In this document: one piece after another, positions 25,150 to 34,255 of the stretch | How positions within the stretch are numbered: position 1 is the first letter of the stretch | Layout of the letters: every line of letters begins with the position of its first letter | Source of the DNA: Paraburkholderia ferrariae NBRC 106233 | Lineage (GTDB): Bacteria > Pseudomonadota > Gammaproteobacteria > Burkholderiales > Burkholderiaceae | Direction: 5' to 3' | Length of the DNA stretch: 52,734 bases | NCBI RefSeq assembly: GCF_000685035.1 | Contig: NZ_BAYB01000048.1 | Span: forward strand, 1 to 52,734 | The notes under the pieces: model-generated | Database searches by the model: none | What the model saw: the letters and a program-made list of their open reading frames with translations, nothing else | Told to the model about the DNA's origin: nothing | Program-made: the position numbers and the translations under genes

Positions 25150-27387
25150 CTACCACTGGTATTTCGCTCCCGCCATCAACAGACGACCTTGTCCCCAGTA
25201 GCAGTAGTTCGCGCCGGTACACGAGGCGAAGTACTTGCGGTCGAGCAGGTTCGACACGTTCAGCCAGGTGGTCCAGCCTTGCAGGCTCGAGAAGCGTCGG
25301 CCGAGGTCATAGCGCAGCGAGAGATCGACGAGCGTGGCCGACGAAGTCATGAATGTGTTCGCGGTATCGCCATACGAGCCGCCGATATAACGCACGCCGC
25401 CGCCGAACAGCAGACCCGCGAGCGGACCCGCCGGGACGGTGTAGTCGGCCCACAGCGATGCCGTGTTGCGCGGAATGCCCACTGGTACCTTGTTGAGGCT
25501 CGACGAATTGCTTTTGGTGTTGAGCAGGTTCGTGTAGGTGTAGCTTGCGATCAGCTGCAGGTTGTTGGTCAGGCTTGCATGGCCCTCCACCTCGAAGCCC
25601 TGCGAGCGCACCTGGCCCGTGAGGACGCTGAAGCCACTATGCAGCGGATCGGTGGTGGCGACGTTGTTCTCGGTGATATGGAACGCCGACACCGTGACAA
25701 AGCTGTTGTAGCCCTTCGGTTGGAGCTTCACGCCCACTTCATACTGCTCGGACGTCATCGGCGCGAACGCCTCGCCGCTATACGAAGTGCCGATCTGCGG
25801 CTGGAACGAACGCGAATAGCTGACGTACGGCGCGATACCGCTGTCGAACTGGTACACGCCGCCCGCGCGCCACGTGAACGCACGATTGAACTGCGCGGTG
25901 GTCGCACCCGTCTTGTATGAAGTTTGATCTTCGTTGGCCCAGTCCTCTCGCACGCCGAACAGGAACGACCATTTGTCGATATCGATCTGATCCTGCGCGT
26001 ACACGCCGAGCTGCTTGATCGAGGTGGCGTTCGACGTCGCGAACATGAAGTTCGGATACGGGATCGTCTGGCCGTAGATCGGGTTGCTTTCGTCGAGCCC
26101 CGGCGTCGAAGTCAGATTGCCGTAGAAGTAATGGTCGAACTGCATGTTCTGATAGTCGAGGCCGACCGTTACGTTGTGCTTCATCGGCCCCGTGTTGAAC
26201 TTCGCGTTCACCTGGTTATCCACGGTATGCGAATTCACGCTGCCGAAGTTCAGATACGCGGTACGCGCAAGCGTATCCGTGCCTGACTTGAAGCCGTCAT
26301 TGCCCACGTACTGGATCGTCTGCGTGTTGCGCATGAAACGATAGCTCTGCTTGAACGACCATACGTCGTTAAAGTGGTGCTCCAGTTGGTAGCCGATCGA
26401 CTCCTGGGTCTTGCGGAAACTGTCCCATGTCGGCTCGCCCGGATATTCGCTGCGGCTCTTCCAGGTGTAGGGCACCGAGTTGTAGATGCCCGCTTCCGGA
26501 TCCGACTGGTAGTTCGCGAAGATCGTAAATGTTGTGTCTTTGGTCGGGCGGAACTGGATGGTCGGCGCGATCGAGAAACGCTGCTGGTTCACATAGTCGG
26601 TCTGCGTGCCGGTGTTGAAGCCGTCGGCGGTCAGGCGGTAGAGGACCTTGCCGTCCTTGTCGATCGGGCCGCTCATGTCGACGAAGCCCTGCAGGCGGCC
26701 ATAGCTGCCCGTTTGAAAGCCGATTTCATGGTAGGGCGTATCGGTGGGCATCTTGCTCACCAGATTGACCGTGCCACCGGGCGAACCCTGGCCGTACAGC
26801 ACCGAGGCCGGGCCGTGCAGCAGTTCGATGCGCTCGAACATATACGGATCGAAGCTTGTGACGTTGAAACCAAAGCCGCCGTTCGGTCCGGGCGTGCGCA
26901 GACCGTTCCAGTACTCGTCGACGAGGAAGCCGCGCGCGTAGAGGTATTCGAGCGAGTCGGTATTGGTGCCGCGCTGTTCGGGGTTGATGCCCGAGGTGTA
27001 GCGCAGCGCCTGCGCCACGCTCTGTGCGTTCTGCACGTCCATCTGGTCGCGTGTGACAACCGAGATTGCCTGCGGCACCTTGATGATCGGCGTGTCGGAC
27101 TTGGTGCCGGCTTCGCTGCGCTTCGCCACATAGCCCACCACCGGACCCGTGCCCGTTTCCTTGTCGCGCGCGCTCTGTACAACCACGGCCGGCAGCTGCT
27201 GGCCCGGCAGTGCGGTTTGCGTCGCCGCGTCCGATGCCGCCACAGGCGCCGCCGCCGTTTGCGCGCTGGCGATCTTTGCGATCGCCAGCGCTACGATCGC
27301 CGTGATCGTGCGCACTTTCGTGCGCGTGGTTCTTCCCGTCTGGTTATTCACACTGTCCGATATCTTCCCGCCCCATCCCCGATTCAT
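25150..27387 (-). CDS. TonB-dependent siderophore receptor (FhuA/FoxA type)
   Basis: 745 residues from ATG 27387; the exact start is uncertain, as the N-terminus is long before the signal segment VRTITAIVALAIAKIASA-QT. The plug domain (about 65-205) contains PIIKVPQAISVVTRDQM and VLYGQGSPGGTVNLVSKMP. The C-terminal 22-strand barrel ends in Trp (AGAKYQW) as outer-membrane proteins do. The GSPGGTVN motif is typical of hydroxamate-siderophore receptors. First gene of the iron operon; a Fur-box-like site and a divergent AraC regulator lie upstream. Confidence 0.92.
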   Translation of the reverse strand: MNRGWGGKISDSVNNQTGRTTRTKVRTITAIVALAIAKIASAQTAAAPVAASDAATQTALPGQQLPAVVVQSARDKETGTGPVVGYVAKRSEAGTKSDTPIIKVPQAISVVTRDQMDVQNAQSVAQALRYTSGINPEQRGTNTDSLEYLYARGFLVDEYWNGLRTPGPNGGFGFNVTSFDPYMFERIELLHGPASVLYGQGSPGGTVNLVSKMPTDTPYHEIGFQTGSYGRLQGFVDMSGPIDKDGKVLYRLTADGFNTGTQTDYVNQQRFSIAPTIQFRPTKDTTFTIFANYQSDPEAGIYNSVPYTWKSRSEYPGEPTWDSFRKTQESIGYQLEHHFNDVWSFKQSYRFMRNTQTIQYVGNDGFKSGTDTLARTAYLNFGSVNSHTVDNQVNAKFNTGPMKHNVTVGLDYQNMQFDHYFYGNLTSTPGLDESNPIYGQTIPYPNFMFATSNATSIKQLGVYAQDQIDIDKWSFLFGVREDWANEDQTSYKTGATTAQFNRAFTWRAGGVYQFDSGIAPYVSYSRSFQPQIGTSYSGEAFAPMTSEQYEVGVKLQPKGYNSFVTVSAFHITENNVATTDPLHSGFSVLTGQVRSQGFEVEGHASLTNNLQLIASYTYTNLLNTKSNSSSLNKVPVGIPRNTASLWADYTVPAGPLAGLLFGGGVRYIGGSYGDTANTFMTSSATLVDLSLRYDLGRRFSSLQGWTTWLNVSNLLDRKYFASCTGANYCYWGQGRLLMAGAKYQW

Positions 27388-27426
27388 CCCGTCTGCCTCG
27401 TTCAAGATTTGAGATTCGCCGCAATA

Positions 27427-27445
27427 ATAAATAAGAATCATTACG
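27427..27445. promoter_or_regulatory. Fur box in the iron operon promoter
   Basis: ATAAATAAGAATCATTACG matches 12 of 19 positions of the Fur consensus GATAATGATAATCATTATC. It sits in the A/T-rich divergent region 40 bp upstream of the receptor start and before the AraC gene. Iron repression of both directions is the natural reading. Confidence 0.6.
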
Positions 27446-27573
27446 ATTTATATTCATAATGCGGCATGCGGACGATAGAATACGTGCCAAGTTTCACCGA
27501 CGTCCTGTCAACTAGCTACGCGAAGCCGTCGAAATTTAGTGGTTTTACGATATTTCCTCAAAAAATTCACAAA

Positions 27574-28398
27574 ATGACCGAGATCTGGCAACGCTTTACC
27601 GGAAGTGAGCGACGCTATCTCAAGCGTCCTGTCATCGCCAAACGCTATGATTTCGGCGCTGGTGATATTGAAAGCTGGCACTCGCACTCACAGCCGCAGT
27701 TCGTCTACACGACGCGCGGCGTGCTGCGCGTCATCACGCCGGACGGTGCGTGGACGCTCGGCCCGTACCGCGGACTGTGGATCGCACCGCTTGTCGCGCA
27801 CGAGTTGCAGGCCGTCAGCCCGGCGGTGATGTACACGGTCTATTTTGAGGGCGATATCGCGCCGCGCGACGAGCCGAACTGCCATGTCCTCATGATCTCG
27901 ACGCTGCTCAACGAACTGGTGGGCGCGCTCGTGCTTGATCAGCAGAACGGGCATCCCGAGCGCCGTTCGAAATTGATCGACCCGCTGCTGCTTCAGGAGA
28001 TGCGCGAGGCGCAACTGGCTTCCGAAGGGCTGCTGCCGCTACCGAAGGATCGCCGGCTCCAGCAGATCTGTGGTCAGTTGATGGACGCGCCCGCGGACAA
28101 CACACCGCTGAACGATTGGGGCACCCGCGTGGGCGCGAGCGAAAGCACACTGGAGCGCGCCTTCAAGGAGGAAACCGGCCTCACCTTCGGCCAGTGGCGC
28201 CAGCGGTTGCGGCTGGTCGAATCGATCTCGCGCCTCGCCAAAGGCATGCCGGTCTCGACTATCGCCACCGAACTGGGCTATCGCAACTCCAGCGCCTTCA
28301 TCACGATGTTCCGACGTGCGATGGGTGAGACGCCGCAACGTTTCCTGCGCAATCGCGGCGGCGCTCAGGAAGCGGGTGGAGTGCAGCAGGTGCAATGA
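27574..28398 (+). CDS. AraC-family regulator of the siderophore operon
   Basis: 274 residues from ATG 27574 (MTEIWQRFTGSERRYLK); an ATG at 27466 would add 36 unconserved residues. A cupin-type sensory domain (about 20-110, IESWHSHSQPQFVYTTRG) is followed by two helix-turn-helix motifs (about 170-255, WGTRVGASESTLERAFKEET and VSTIATELGYRNSSAFITMF). It is divergent from the TonB receptor with the Fur box between, the arrangement of PchR/YbtA-like activators that respond to a ferric siderophore. Effector inferred from context only. Confidence 0.82.
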   Translation: MTEIWQRFTGSERRYLKRPVIAKRYDFGAGDIESWHSHSQPQFVYTTRGVLRVITPDGAWTLGPYRGLWIAPLVAHELQAVSPAVMYTVYFEGDIAPRDEPNCHVLMISTLLNELVGALVLDQQNGHPERRSKLIDPLLLQEMREAQLASEGLLPLPKDRRLQQICGQLMDAPADNTPLNDWGTRVGASESTLERAFKEETGLTFGQWRQRLRLVESISRLAKGMPVSTIATELGYRNSSAFITMFRRAMGETPQRFLRNRGGAQEAGGVQQVQ

Positions 28399-28424
28399 GC
28401 GATACGAGCAGGTCGTGGGTGCGC

Positions 28425-28645
28425 CCAGTTTCAAGCCCTGTGCCAGTTCGCGAGCAAGGCGCTGAGCGATGCCTCGCCCGAATGATCGAACACCTCGCCC
28501 AGCGCGAGTTTCGCGCCGAAATGTTGCGGATGAGAGCGACCAACTTGATGACGGGTCGCGAGTTACCTCCCAGCCTGAGCCTTTGCGCCAGCCTCCGCGC
28601 GAAGTCGACTCGCCACGTCGTCGCGCCAACGACCGCTATGATCGA
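28425..28645 (-). pseudogene. possible decayed gene remnant (unidentified)
   Basis: The minus strand reads as coding in pieces: MSQLSIIAVVGATTWRVDFA from about 28657 and, in another frame, HFGAKLALGEVFDHSGEASL ending ANWHRA at about 28430. Both have good codon use but lie in different frames, with a stop between. No family recognised. This may be a remnant behind the AraC gene; no intact gene is supportable between 28399 and 28776. Confidence 0.2.
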
Positions 28646-28670
28646 CAACTGTGACATGCCGTCCTAAACA

Positions 28671-28768
28671 ATCGAGCGGCGCCAACGGGCCGGCTACGGC
28701 CAACGGCGTCCGGCACTAGCCGGCCTGGAGCGGACCTCGCCATCGCCAGAAAGATTGTTGGCGCTCGA
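28671..28768. repeat. nested inverted repeat, candidate structured element
   Basis: Outer stem: TCGAGC-(GGC)-GCCAAC (28673-28686) pairs with GTTGGCGCTCGA (28757-28768) around a 3-nt bulge. Inner stem: GGCCGGCTA (28688-28696) pairs perfectly with TAGCCGGCC (28717-28725). The ~96-nt nested structure has no T-run. It could be a miniature transposable element relic or a structured RNA. Confidence 0.4.
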
Positions 28769-28776
28769 CTTACCTG

Positions 28777-28977
28777 TCATCGGTTAGCCCGGAGCTCCTG
28801 GGCATGAAGGTAGTTGATCGTTTGGAAGTAGCTGAGCAAGCACGCTTCATCGCACGTAACTGCGTAAATCCAATAGCTTGTTGGAGAACCCGGATTCGAA
28901 AGCAGCTCAAAGTTTATCTTTGTGCACTTCGCCAGAAGCGGCAGCAGGCTGCTGTCGAAGGGACTGGTGTCGCGCAC
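28777..28977 (-). CDS. hypothetical small protein (uncertain)
   Basis: 66 residues from GTG 28977, reading MRDTSPFDSSLLPLLAKCTK then SYWIYAVTCDEACLLSYF. The amino-acid mix is plausible for a protein but base composition is more A/T-rich than typical here, and there is no clear ribosome-binding site. No family recognised. Confidence 0.25.
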   Translation of the reverse strand: MRDTSPFDSSLLPLLAKCTKINFELLSNPGSPTSYWIYAVTCDEACLLSYFQTINYLHAQELRANR

Positions 28978-29122
28978 GTAAAGTTACGTGACACGCCTAC
29001 CGTCACGGCGGGGCCGTCTGCGACGGTTTGATGCGAGACCCCCAAGTGCTACACTTTCCCTCGTCGAAGGCGACTGCCGCATGGATTGCCTCGGCCGGGT
29101 CCGAGCATGGGTGGAGGCAAAC

Positions 29123-29539
29123 ATGCCGTTCAGTCTAAATCGCATTGGGCAGATCGCGTTGTCCGTTCAGGATGTCGATAGGGCAGAAGTTTTCTATCGG
29201 GATGTGCTGGGTCTAAGGCAACTATTTCGTTTTGGGACTCTCACGTTCTTTGATTGTGGTGGTGTCCGGCTGCTTCTTGAAAAATCCGGGTACGAGCGAA
29301 ACAACGCGGAGGCCCCAGTGATCTATTTCAGCTGCGCGGACATCGCTCATGCGGTACCCGAACTTGAAGGGCGGGGTGTCGTGTTCTCGGGGCGTCCACA
29401 CTTGATCGCACCCATGGAAGACCACGATCTATGGATGGCGTTTTTTGAAGACCCGGATGGACATACGCTGGCGCTGATGCACGAAGCGCCGAAGGGATAC
29501 AGTCCGATGCCGGGGCAAAGTGGCAGTGCTCATGTCTGA
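29123..29539 (+). CDS. VOC family protein, methylmalonyl-CoA-epimerase-like
   Basis: 138 residues; ATG 29123 follows GGAGG. The N-terminal module reads LNRIGQIALSVQDVDRAEVFYRDVLGL; the second module carries FEDPDGHTLALMHE, with the conserved glutamate near the end. Possible metal ligands are few (no His in the first strand), so it may not be a metal enzyme. The substrate is unknown. It stands alone; the following 350 bp (29540-29889) hold no gene I can support. Confidence 0.75.
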   Translation: MPFSLNRIGQIALSVQDVDRAEVFYRDVLGLRQLFRFGTLTFFDCGGVRLLLEKSGYERNNAEAPVIYFSCADIAHAVPELEGRGVVFSGRPHLIAPMEDHDLWMAFFEDPDGHTLALMHEAPKGYSPMPGQSGSAHV

Positions 29540-29889
29540 TTGCTGAGCGGCACCGCCGTTATGGCGAGGTATTGCCGCTTGTACTGCGTTGGCTCGTACC
29601 CCGCTGACGATCCACCGAGCGTTGGCCGCGCGCAGTCAATAACCTGAAAATCGGACGTCCTAAACAGTCCGCGACGGTTGCGTACAAGCTGGATCGAATG
29701 GCCACTTTCGGCAGGGGTCGACTGTCTCCTATGGGTGGTGCGCGGTCGATGGTGGCCGAGGAAGATTCGGTCACCCATGCTCCTTGCATGAGGCACTGAG
29801 CGGCCATCGAGCGTCGTTCGGATTTTTCGTTCCGTGGACAGTTGAGAGCCCGCTCTGCGTGTATGAGCGGTCGTTCGAATGGAAGCGGC

Positions 29890-30651
29890 TCATCCAGTAG
29901 TGCAGCGAGCCGTGCTCGCGGCGATTACCGTTGGCGCGGTTCCGAGCATACGCCGGCAGGTACGACTCAAGTGAGCAGCATCGGCGAATCCTGCGTACAG
30001 CGCCGCCTCAGTCGCGCTCGCGCCGCCCATGAGTTCGCTGCAGGCTAGTTGCAGGCGCAACCAAAGCAAGTAGGGGCGCAGTGCGATGCCCATCGAGGCG
30101 GTAAAGGCGTGCATCAGCCGCGACGGCGACAGGCCAGCCACTACGGCCAGCGCATTCAGCGATAACGCGTCGCGCTCATGCAGGTGGTTGCGGACGTAGC
30201 GAAGGACGCGTCTCACGCCAGGGTGCAGGGTCGGCTGGGGACGACCGTCATGCAGGTCCGCCTCGATCCACCTCCTGATTTCCGCATCGCCCGGCAAACC
30301 GCCCGCGCAGACCACGCCGCGCCAGCGTGCCGCCTCGTCCGCCGGGATATGGGCGATATCCAAAGGAATGCGTTCTGCCAGGGCTGCGCCCAGTCGGCTT
30401 TCTGGCTCGACGAAGCCGATCAGCACCGTGGCACCGCGAGCGTCCACTTCATGCGGGGCGTCCGCGCGCACCAGCGCCGCGTCGCAGCTATGCCAAGCCG
30501 CACCTTCGCTACGACGAATGCGAAGACTCCCAGTCAGCGCCAGGATGAGCTGAACGCTGTGGTGCCGATGTTCGCTGGAAGCGTCTCCCTCTCCCCACAC
30601 GAACATCGCGGTGGGCCATGGGAATGCGCCGGAACTGGGGGCAATGAGCAT
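29890..30651 (-). CDS. AraC-family transcriptional regulator
   Basis: 253 residues from ATG 30651; a TTG at 30681 would add 10. An N-terminal cupin-like sensory domain (about 20-110, SEHRHHSVQLILALTGSLRI) is followed by the AraC DNA-binding domain (about 150-245, LSLNALAVVAGLSPSRLMHAF and ATEAALYAGFADAAHLSRTC). It is divergent from the Mpo1-like membrane gene at 30754 by about 100 bp, so that gene is a candidate target. Confidence 0.82.
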   Translation of the reverse strand: MLIAPSSGAFPWPTAMFVWGEGDASSEHRHHSVQLILALTGSLRIRRSEGAAWHSCDAALVRADAPHEVDARGATVLIGFVEPESRLGAALAERIPLDIAHIPADEAARWRGVVCAGGLPGDAEIRRWIEADLHDGRPQPTLHPGVRRVLRYVRNHLHERDALSLNALAVVAGLSPSRLMHAFTASMGIALRPYLLWLRLQLACSELMGGASATEAALYAGFADAAHLSRTCRRMLGTAPTVIAASTARCTTG

Positions 30652-30753
30652 GATTGGATTCTTGATAGCCAGAACGTTCAAGACAGGACGCGCCCCCTCG
30701 CTCAGGATGTTCCGGGTTGTCTACCTATCTCGCACAGCAGAGGATATACGCAA

Positions 30754-31125
30754 ATGCCCCTCGTGGAACTCGTCAAACGGCAGTGGCTGGATTACGCGCG
30801 AACCCACCGTTCGCGCCGTACCTTGCTCGTGCACCTTGCGGCTGTACCGGCGTTTATCGTAGGCAATGTGGCGCTAGTCGCCGCCCTGTTGCTTGGCATG
30901 TGGGCAGCGGCGACGCTCTCACTGGCCGTAATGGCAGCATCGCTTGTGTGGCAGGGCCGCTGCCATCGTGGCGAGCCCGGCCGACCCGAGCCGTTCTCCG
31001 GACCGGCCGAAGCCGTAGCCCGCATCCTCCTCGAACAATGGGTGACCTTCCCTCGATTCGCATTCTCAGGCGACTGGGCGCGTGCCTTGCGCGAAGCGTC
31101 GAGACAACCGCTGCCGCGTGGCTGA
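30754..31125 (+). CDS. small two-helix membrane protein, Mpo1/DUF962-like (tentative)
   Basis: 123 residues from ATG 30754. After YARTHRSRRTLLVHLAAVP come two membrane helices (about 30-50 and 52-68). The tail has WQGRCHRGEPGRPEPFSGP followed by EQWVTFPRFAFSG. The N-terminal H-x-N/R...H pattern and the PF-x-GP...EQ...FPRF tail recall bacterial proteins related to the DUF962/Mpo1 family, but the match is loose. It is divergent from the AraC gene. 31126-31348 has no gene. Confidence 0.5.
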   Translation: MPLVELVKRQWLDYARTHRSRRTLLVHLAAVPAFIVGNVALVAALLLGMWAAATLSLAVMAASLVWQGRCHRGEPGRPEPFSGPAEAVARILLEQWVTFPRFAFSGDWARALREASRQPLPRG

Positions 31126-31348
31126 CGCGAGAGCCAAAGCACCATGCGCGCGGTTGTCTCGATGCACTCGAAGGCCGTCACCGAGTCTGCCTAGCCGTTC
31201 AGCGAGCGGACGAACCTGCCTTTGGAACGACTGCGCTACTCCACTAACGGCCGTTGCTCGCCTGCAGCAACGAACGGCCGATCCGGGTCGCGAAGCGACC
31301 TCCCCGCCTGCCCGCACCAAACACCGCCGCTTACCTGCCACCCACCCC

Positions 31349-32041
31349 CTACAACCACCTCCAAATCCCCGCATACCACCCGGTCAGCGGAATATGCGCC
31401 CAGGTCGCCACGAGCCACACCACGACCCCGCCCGCCAGCGCATGCATCCCAAACCCGCCCAACCGCGCGCGCCCCGCGGCGATAGCCGCAAACGGCAGAT
31501 AACTCGTCTTCGCTTCCCACTCCGACCAATGCTCAGGTTCGAGCCGCTCCTTCTTGCGGTCCTGCAACGCGGCGCCCACCAAAGCGAGCAACACCATCGC
31601 CCCCGCCAGCACGATGTTTTTGGCCACCGGATACACGGCGATATGGCACAACCCCCACAGCCCAATACTCCACATCATCGGGTGCCGCGTGACCGCGTAC
31701 ACGCCGCGCGCGGTATCGGGGAACGGCGCGGGGCGCCCGCCCGTGGGGAACGCGGGGTTGCGGATCAGCGATCCCATCAGCAGGATCGCCGCGATCAGCA
31801 TGACTGCACTGGCCAGCGCCCAGGTCACGTCGCCGGCCGGCCATAACGGCGTCGTCACTGGTGCCTTGATAAAGGCGGCGATCAGCCAGCCGAGCGTAGC
31901 GAAGGCCACAATCGAATAGACGCCCAGAAAGGGCGCTTCGCCTATCGCGCCGGTCAAGGGCTTGCGCAGCGGATGCGACAGAAGGAAATGGCTACCCACG
32001 AAGGCGATTGCCGCCACCACGACTGCGTCGATCGTTCCCAT
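31349..32041 (-). CDS. NnrU family membrane protein
   Basis: 230 residues; ATG 32041 follows AAGGAG. Six or so membrane helices. Diagnostic NnrU/isoprenylcysteine-methyltransferase-like motifs are VGSHFLLSHPLRKPL near the start and ARGVYAVTRHPMMWSIGLWG in the middle (the RHPM motif). NnrU was named from denitrification gene clusters. No nitrogen-oxide gene is here, so its role is uncertain. Confidence 0.85.
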   Translation of the reverse strand: MGTIDAVVVAAIAFVGSHFLLSHPLRKPLTGAIGEAPFLGVYSIVAFATLGWLIAAFIKAPVTTPLWPAGDVTWALASAVMLIAAILLMGSLIRNPAFPTGGRPAPFPDTARGVYAVTRHPMMWSIGLWGLCHIAVYPVAKNIVLAGAMVLLALVGAALQDRKKERLEPEHWSEWEAKTSYLPFAAIAAGRARLGGFGMHALAGGVVVWLVATWAHIPLTGWYAGIWRWL

Positions 32042-32183
32042 CGGTCTTGCTCCTTGTAGTTGTCATTCGACACGGGCAAAAAAGTATCTGCACTTTACGC
32101 GTACCCGGTTTTCTTCGTTCGATTCCGACCGCTTTCCCCGGCGTTTCTGGAGGGAGCATTCGACGGAAACCTGCCCGCCGTGC

Positions 32184-32954
32184 CTAGACGATGTTGAGCA
32201 GCGCCAGCGCCGTCTCCTGCAACGGCGCGAGCACGCGCTGCAGCGCCTTTTCCGCCGATTCCCGGCCGATCGGCATGTTGGTGCTGAGCGCCGCCACCAC
32301 TTCGCCGTGACGATTCTTGACCGGCACGGCCACACCGCGCACGCCGGCCTGCAACTGCTGTTCGACGAGCGCGTAGCCGGTCGCGCGCGCGCTCCGGATC
32401 GCTTCGAGCAGGGGCGGCGGGGTGGTCAGCGTGTGCGGCGTGAAGGGATGCAGTTCGACCGTGTCGAGCCAGCGGCGCACCGCTTCCTGATCGGCGCGAT
32501 GCGCGAGCAGCACGACGCCCGGCGAGGTGAGCGGCGCCGGCACGCGCGCGCCCAGCACGAACCCGGTGGCCATCACGCGCGAGGCGCTGTTGCGGGCGAT
32601 GAAAACCAGTTCCCGCTCGTCCAGCACGCTCACATACACCGATTCGTTGATGCGCGCGCTCAGTTGCTGCAGATAAGGCTGCACGAGCTTGGGCAGGCGC
32701 GCCGAATCGAAATACGACCAGCCCACCCGCAGCACGCGCGGCGTGAGGCCGAACTGCTTGCCGTCGCCGACCACGTAGCCGAGATGTTCGAGCGTGAGCA
32801 GATAGCGCCGCGCCGCCGTGCGCGTCAAGCCCGTGCGGGCGGCCGCCTCGGAGGGCGTCATGCGGGCGTGTTCGCTGTCGAATGCTTCGAGGATGGCGAG
32901 ACCCTTTTCCAGTCCGGCAATCCAGTCGCGCCTTGCGAGCGGCGGACGATCCAT
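32184..32954 (-). CDS. IclR-family regulator, PcaR/PobR-like
   Basis: 256 residues from ATG 32954, with AGGA upstream. The N-terminal winged HTH reads LEKGLAILEAFDSEHARMTPSEAAARTGLTRT; the C-terminal effector domain (about 85-250) contains ESVYVSVLDERELVFIARN. It groups with regulators of protocatechuate, 4-hydroxybenzoate or related aromatic catabolism (PcaR, PcaU, PobR). It lies 37 bp downstream of the HPPD gene on the same strand. The divergent promoter at 35721-35753 carries a sequence matching a PcaR box. Confidence 0.87.
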   Translation of the reverse strand: MDRPPLARRDWIAGLEKGLAILEAFDSEHARMTPSEAAARTGLTRTAARRYLLTLEHLGYVVGDGKQFGLTPRVLRVGWSYFDSARLPKLVQPYLQQLSARINESVYVSVLDERELVFIARNSASRVMATGFVLGARVPAPLTSPGVVLLAHRADQEAVRRWLDTVELHPFTPHTLTTPPPLLEAIRSARATGYALVEQQLQAGVRGVAVPVKNRHGEVVAALSTNMPIGRESAEKALQRVLAPLQETALALLNIV

Positions 32955-32991
32955 GCACCCATCCTGTTTCGTTTTATGGCGGCGGGCCGCG

Positions 32992-34071
32992 TCAGGGCGC
33001 CTCGTCGATCCGCGCCTGCTCCAGCGCCGCGAGGTTGCCCGCGCCGAAGCCCTCGTCGCCGCGCCGCTCCACGATCTCCAGCGCCATTTCGCCGAGGCCG
33101 CGCCGCACGAAGGTTTGCAGGAAAAGACGCGGCGCGCCGGGGCCCGACGTGTCGCCATCCACGAGAATGTGGCGGCGCTTCAGGGCGTCGATGTCGAGCC
33201 CGTGGCCGGGCAGGCGCGCGTCGAGTTGCTCGTAATAGGCGGCGGGCGGCGCGACCAGCTCCAGCCCGGCCGCGCGCACGCGATCGACCGCGGCGAAGAT
33301 GTCGTGCGTGGCGAGCGCGACGTGCTGCACGCCGTCCGTAGCGTGTTCGTGCAGGTAGCGGTGCATGAGCGCCGTGCGCGGCGCGCCTTCTTCGTACACC
33401 GGAATGCGGATCAGGTTGCCCGGCGATACCATCACGGCCGAGGCCGCCGAAACGTGCCAGTTCGCATTCGTTTCGCTCGCTTCGGAAAAGTGCAGCACGG
33501 TGCGGTAGAAGTCCTGCCACTCGCCCAGCGTGCCGCGGCTCACCACCTGGGTGAGGTGATCGACCGAGACGAGGCCCGTGCCGGGCAGCGCGGCCTGCAC
33601 GTCGCCGGTTTCGTCCTGCGGCGCGAAATCGACGTCGAACACCGACTCGTCGCTGCCGGGCTTGCCGCGCCAGCGTTCGACGAAATAGATCAGCGAATGG
33701 CCGATGCCCTGGATGGCCGGAATGCGCAGTTCCTGCGGCCCGATCGTTTCGTTGTCGAAGCGCCACGCGCCCCATTTGATCGCGCGATGGCTGGCCTGCT
33801 GGGCATGCTCGACGCGCATGCCGATCGCGACGACGCCCACGCCGTTCACATCGGCGAAGCGGCTCGCGAACGAATCGGGCTGCGCGTTGATGAGGAAATT
33901 GATGTCGCCCTGCCGGTACAGCGTGACGGCCTTCGAGCGGTGCCGCGCCACGGCGCGAAAGCCGAGCTGCGTGAAGAGGCGCGCGAGCGCCGCCGGGTCC
34001 GGCGACGCGAACTCCACGAACTCGAGACCGCGAATGCCAAGCGGATTGTCGTCGGATCGCGTATCGGACAT
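32992..34071 (-). CDS. hppD: 4-hydroxyphenylpyruvate dioxygenase
   Basis: 359 residues from ATG 34071, with GGAAG upstream. It converts 4-hydroxyphenylpyruvate to homogentisate in tyrosine breakdown. The N-terminal VOC half is degenerate. The C-terminal half holds the iron ligands: His in VDHLTQ, His in GVQHVALAT and Glu in EMALEIVERRG. FLQTFVRRGLG precedes the last ligand. The length fits the bacterial enzyme. The IclR regulator is 37 bp downstream and the MHS symporter 185 bp upstream, on the same strand. No homogentisate dioxygenase is in the window. Confidence 0.93.
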   Translation of the reverse strand: MSDTRSDDNPLGIRGLEFVEFASPDPAALARLFTQLGFRAVARHRSKAVTLYRQGDINFLINAQPDSFASRFADVNGVGVVAIGMRVEHAQQASHRAIKWGAWRFDNETIGPQELRIPAIQGIGHSLIYFVERWRGKPGSDESVFDVDFAPQDETGDVQAALPGTGLVSVDHLTQVVSRGTLGEWQDFYRTVLHFSEASETNANWHVSAASAVMVSPGNLIRIPVYEEGAPRTALMHRYLHEHATDGVQHVALATHDIFAAVDRVRAAGLELVAPPAAYYEQLDARLPGHGLDIDALKRRHILVDGDTSGPGAPRLFLQTFVRRGLGEMALEIVERRGDEGFGAGNLAALEQARIDEAP

Positions 34072-34255
34072 GGGGAGACTTCCGGTCATGCGGTGGGCGC
34101 CGGAGGGCGGCGGCGGAATTGCGTGTAGTCTATCAAGCGAGCTGGAAGGGGTGCAAGCGCGGTGCCCTCGGCTACGGCGCCTGCGTCGTGTCTGCGTTCG
34201 TTTCGGCGTTCGTCTTTGCGTTCGCCGCTGCGTTTGCCGCTGTGTTCGCGATGCG

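Noticed and set aside
28039..28629. 196-residue minus-strand frame over the AraC gene end
   Set aside because: Mostly antisense to the AraC DNA-binding domain; Arg/Ser-rich.
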